Below are positions 13,290-14,693 of a stretch of DNA of 14,693 bases, piece after piece; position 1 is the stretch's first letter, and the number at the start of each line of letters is the position of its first letter. The notes beneath the pieces are model-generated. The model searched no databases. It worked only from the letters and a program-made list of their open reading frames with translations, and was not told where the DNA came from. Made by a program: the position numbers and the translations under genes. The stretch is from the NCBI GenBank assembly GCA_964472545.1, contig CAYYNP010000253.1:1-14693 (forward strand), read 5' to 3'. This DNA comes from CAYYNP01 sp964472545. Lineage in GTDB: Bacteria > Planctomycetota > Planctomycetia > Pirellulales > Thermoguttaceae.

Positions 13290-13296
13290 GTTTCTC

Positions 13297-14061
13297 TCAC
13301 TGAATCACGTTCCGACGGCGGTAGTCTTCCCAATTGCAGAAGAGGCAAACCGCGCCGTCGAGAAGTCGCGAGTAGCTTTGCGGCCCCAGCAGCTCGATCG
13401 CTTGCGACTCGGTCGTCACATTCATGGTGACCCACGTCGATCGGCTACGGTCGTATCGCTCGTTGATGAGGCGGTAGAGGGTTCGGCGATTCGAGTCGCT
13501 CATCCCGAACGGCAACACTGGATCGGATAAGCAGAGCACGTCCGCAGCAATCAACTCCCGCAATACGTCACGCTCGCTACTCTCGTCGCGATACGCAGCG
13601 GCGACCGCCGAGTACAGATCCTGCCCGTTCCGCCACCTGGCGGTGAAACCGTGCTTCGCCACGTCGCGAAGAAGAGCAACTGCGCAGTGATCCTTTGCGG
13701 TCCCCGTCGGCCCGGCCAAGATCAGGCCACCGGCCCTCTTGACGTGGTCGCAGATCGCAAGCTTCTTCAGCCGCGCGACTACCGCACGCTGCTTCTCGTC
13801 GTAGATCGTCAGGTCGGAAAGCGAGGCCTCGGCAAGACGTGCTCCGGTATCGCGCCGCAACTGGTCAAGGGCGGCTGCAATGCGACCCTGCCGTTCCCTC
13901 GCTGCCTCCTCGCGTTCTCGGGCCTCGATCTTTCGATCGTGGTCACCGTCCGCCAGCCGGGCCGTCACGCGATTGACTGCCGCGTCAACTCTGCGCGGTC
14001 CCGCCGATGTCGCAGGTTGCGGCGGGGTCGAACAGCGATCCGTCGAATCTAGGTTTTCCAT
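13297..14061 (-). CDS. DnaC/IstB-like helicase-loader ATPase
   Basis: A 254-residue AAA+ protein that should load the replicative helicase at the element's origin. A basic helical amino part (about 25-75) precedes the ATPase domain. The P-loop reads AGPTGTAKDH (about 116-125), in which the usual GK[ST] is replaced by AKD. The Walker B region is DVLCLSDP (about 185-192). A WVTMNV sensor-1-like strand (about 217-222) and SRLLDGAVCLFCNWEDYRR near the end are typical of the DnaC/IstB group. The ATG at 14061 has AAAGAG upstream. Another ATG at 14076 has AGAAGG directly before it. Either start overlaps the upstream replication gene by about 77-92 bases. ATP binding may be altered, although similar lysine-aspartate loops may be family-typical. 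Confidence 0.8.
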   Translation of the reverse strand: MENLDSTDRCSTPPQPATSAGPRRVDAAVNRVTARLADGDHDRKIEAREREEAARERQGRIAAALDQLRRDTGARLAEASLSDLTIYDEKQRAVVARLKKLAICDHVKRAGGLILAGPTGTAKDHCAVALLRDVAKHGFTARWRNGQDLYSAVAAAYRDESSERDVLRELIAADVLCLSDPVLPFGMSDSNRRTLYRLINERYDRSRSTWVTMNVTTESQAIELLGPQSYSRLLDGAVCLFCNWEDYRRRNVIQ

Positions 14062-14572
14062 TGGGCTCTTTTGCATCCTTCTGTCGTAGGCCAACCCACC
14101 CCTTCTCGATCGTGTGTTCGATAGTCTCGATCGCCACGACCTCGCCGAGCTTCTCCAGCATCGCAAGCTGGCGGTCGACGCTCGTGTTGGTGAGCTTCTT
14201 GCCGATCTCTTTCCGGTGCTCTATCCAGGCCTTCCACGACTTGCGAAAGGCCGGCGTGTCCAACGCCCTGGGGATCTTCACCTTCGCCGGATCGAACTTC
14301 GCTTTCTGGGGGGTAGGGGGGGTTCTTGTATTCTCCTCTTCTCTCTTCTTCTCTTCTCTGGTCACGGTCGTGTCACGGTCGGTGCGTGACGGAGGCGTGA
14401 CGCTGTTGGCGGCCCGTTTCCGCCTCTGGCGGTGGGCGGCTTGTGCTCGGTGCTTCGCTGTGGAGCCGTTATGTTCTTGGTAGTTAGGAAGATAGATCGT
14501 GTCGCCGTCGACAACGCACCATTCGTCGGGCAGTGCGGCGGCGAAGCCGTCGATCTCTACTTCGCGGTCCAA
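13985..14572 (-). pseudogene. Phage replication-initiator-like protein, probably N-terminally truncated
   Basis: A 195-residue reading with the hallmarks of phage replisome organisers (DnaD/O-like). IYLPNYQEHNGSTAKHRAQA (about 26-45) normally closes an amino-terminal winged-helix domain. A basic disordered linker rich in Lys, Arg and Thr follows, then a carboxyl domain with FRKSWKAWIEHRKEIGKKL (about 109-127) and AIETIEHTIEKGWVGL (about 147-162). Upstream the frame is closed by TAA (14620-14618), and only a TTG at 14572 can start it, without a good ribosome site. The roughly 60-90 residues of winged helix expected before PNYQEHNG are mostly missing. Either a rare TTG start is used or the gene is broken by a frameshift, insertion or deletion. 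It overlaps the ATPase gene downstream. Confidence 0.65.
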
Positions 14573-14693
14573 GTCGGCCCCCGTGTAGCCCGGCCGCCGG
14601 CCGTCTGCCGCCGCGGATTAGTCGGCCCGGCACCCCAACCTGACGAGTGCGCCAACCCCCCTCACCCGCGCTGCGTGACAGCGGCGTGGCACC
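14573..14693. other. Window edge without a recognised gene
   Basis: GC-rich DNA closing the replication-initiator frame with a stop at 14618-14620. A small hairpin CGCTG-CGTGA-CAGCG lies near 14671. The motif GTGCCAC on the minus strand at the very end recalls, from memory, intergenic repeats of Pirellulales genomes. This may be the joint at which the initiator gene was truncated. Confidence 0.25.

Overview
The window is GC-rich DNA carrying a long, almost entirely leftward (minus-strand) phage-like gene block, roughly 14.6 kb down to 1.7 kb, followed by two rightward genes at the left edge. No rRNA, tRNA or housekeeping gene anchors the taxonomy. From remembered family resemblance only (the DnaC-like ATPase with GTxKDH and LSDP motifs, the ParB/zinc-ribbon protein, the tape-measure-like protein), a planctomycete host, Pirellulales-like, is my best guess. 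This is inference.

Right part (about 14.57-12.6 kb): a replication module, consisting of a phage replication-initiator-type protein whose amino end appears to be missing, an overlapping DnaC/IstB-like helicase-loader ATPase, a small winged-helix protein and a small beta-rich protein joined to it by an ATGA overlap. Middle part (12.5-8.1 kb): a virion-type module, with a Mu gpT/HK97-like major capsid protein, a small HExxH (M41-like) zinc metallopeptidase, a coiled-coil protein, a 57-residue zinc-ribbon protein, and a 594-residue tape-measure-like protein ending at a probable terminator. Next (7.9-4.3 kb): a terminase-small-subunit-like protein, a 99-residue unknown, a DUF4406-like protein, a zinc-ribbon protein, a ParB-like protein with an embedded zinc ribbon, and a 180-residue unknown overlapping it.

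From 4.28 to 2.85 kb lies a 1.4-kb stretch without a convincing gene but full of structure: an iteron-like array of degenerate direct repeats, a cluster of six-base palindromes including a 14-bp perfect dyad, a duplicated hairpin element of about 100 bp, a 23-bp odd-centred perfect palindrome and two adjacent shorter dyads. It sits directly downstream of the parB operon and is a candidate origin, centromere or packaging/regulatory region. Beyond it a 377-residue DNA-binding-like protein (2847-1714) contains, within its coding sequence, two 18-bp dyads that share an outline and differ by compensating base changes.

At the left edge a predicted membrane protein and an HNH-type nuclease form a rightward bicistron convergent with the phage-like block. 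They look like cargo or host flank. No large terminase, portal, tail tube or baseplate, lysis gene or integrase is visible. The element may continue to the right of the window, or it may be a satellite, a decayed prophage or a capsid-bearing mobile element. The most interesting combination is capsid, metallopeptidase, ParB without ParA, and a repeat-rich candidate centromere/origin.
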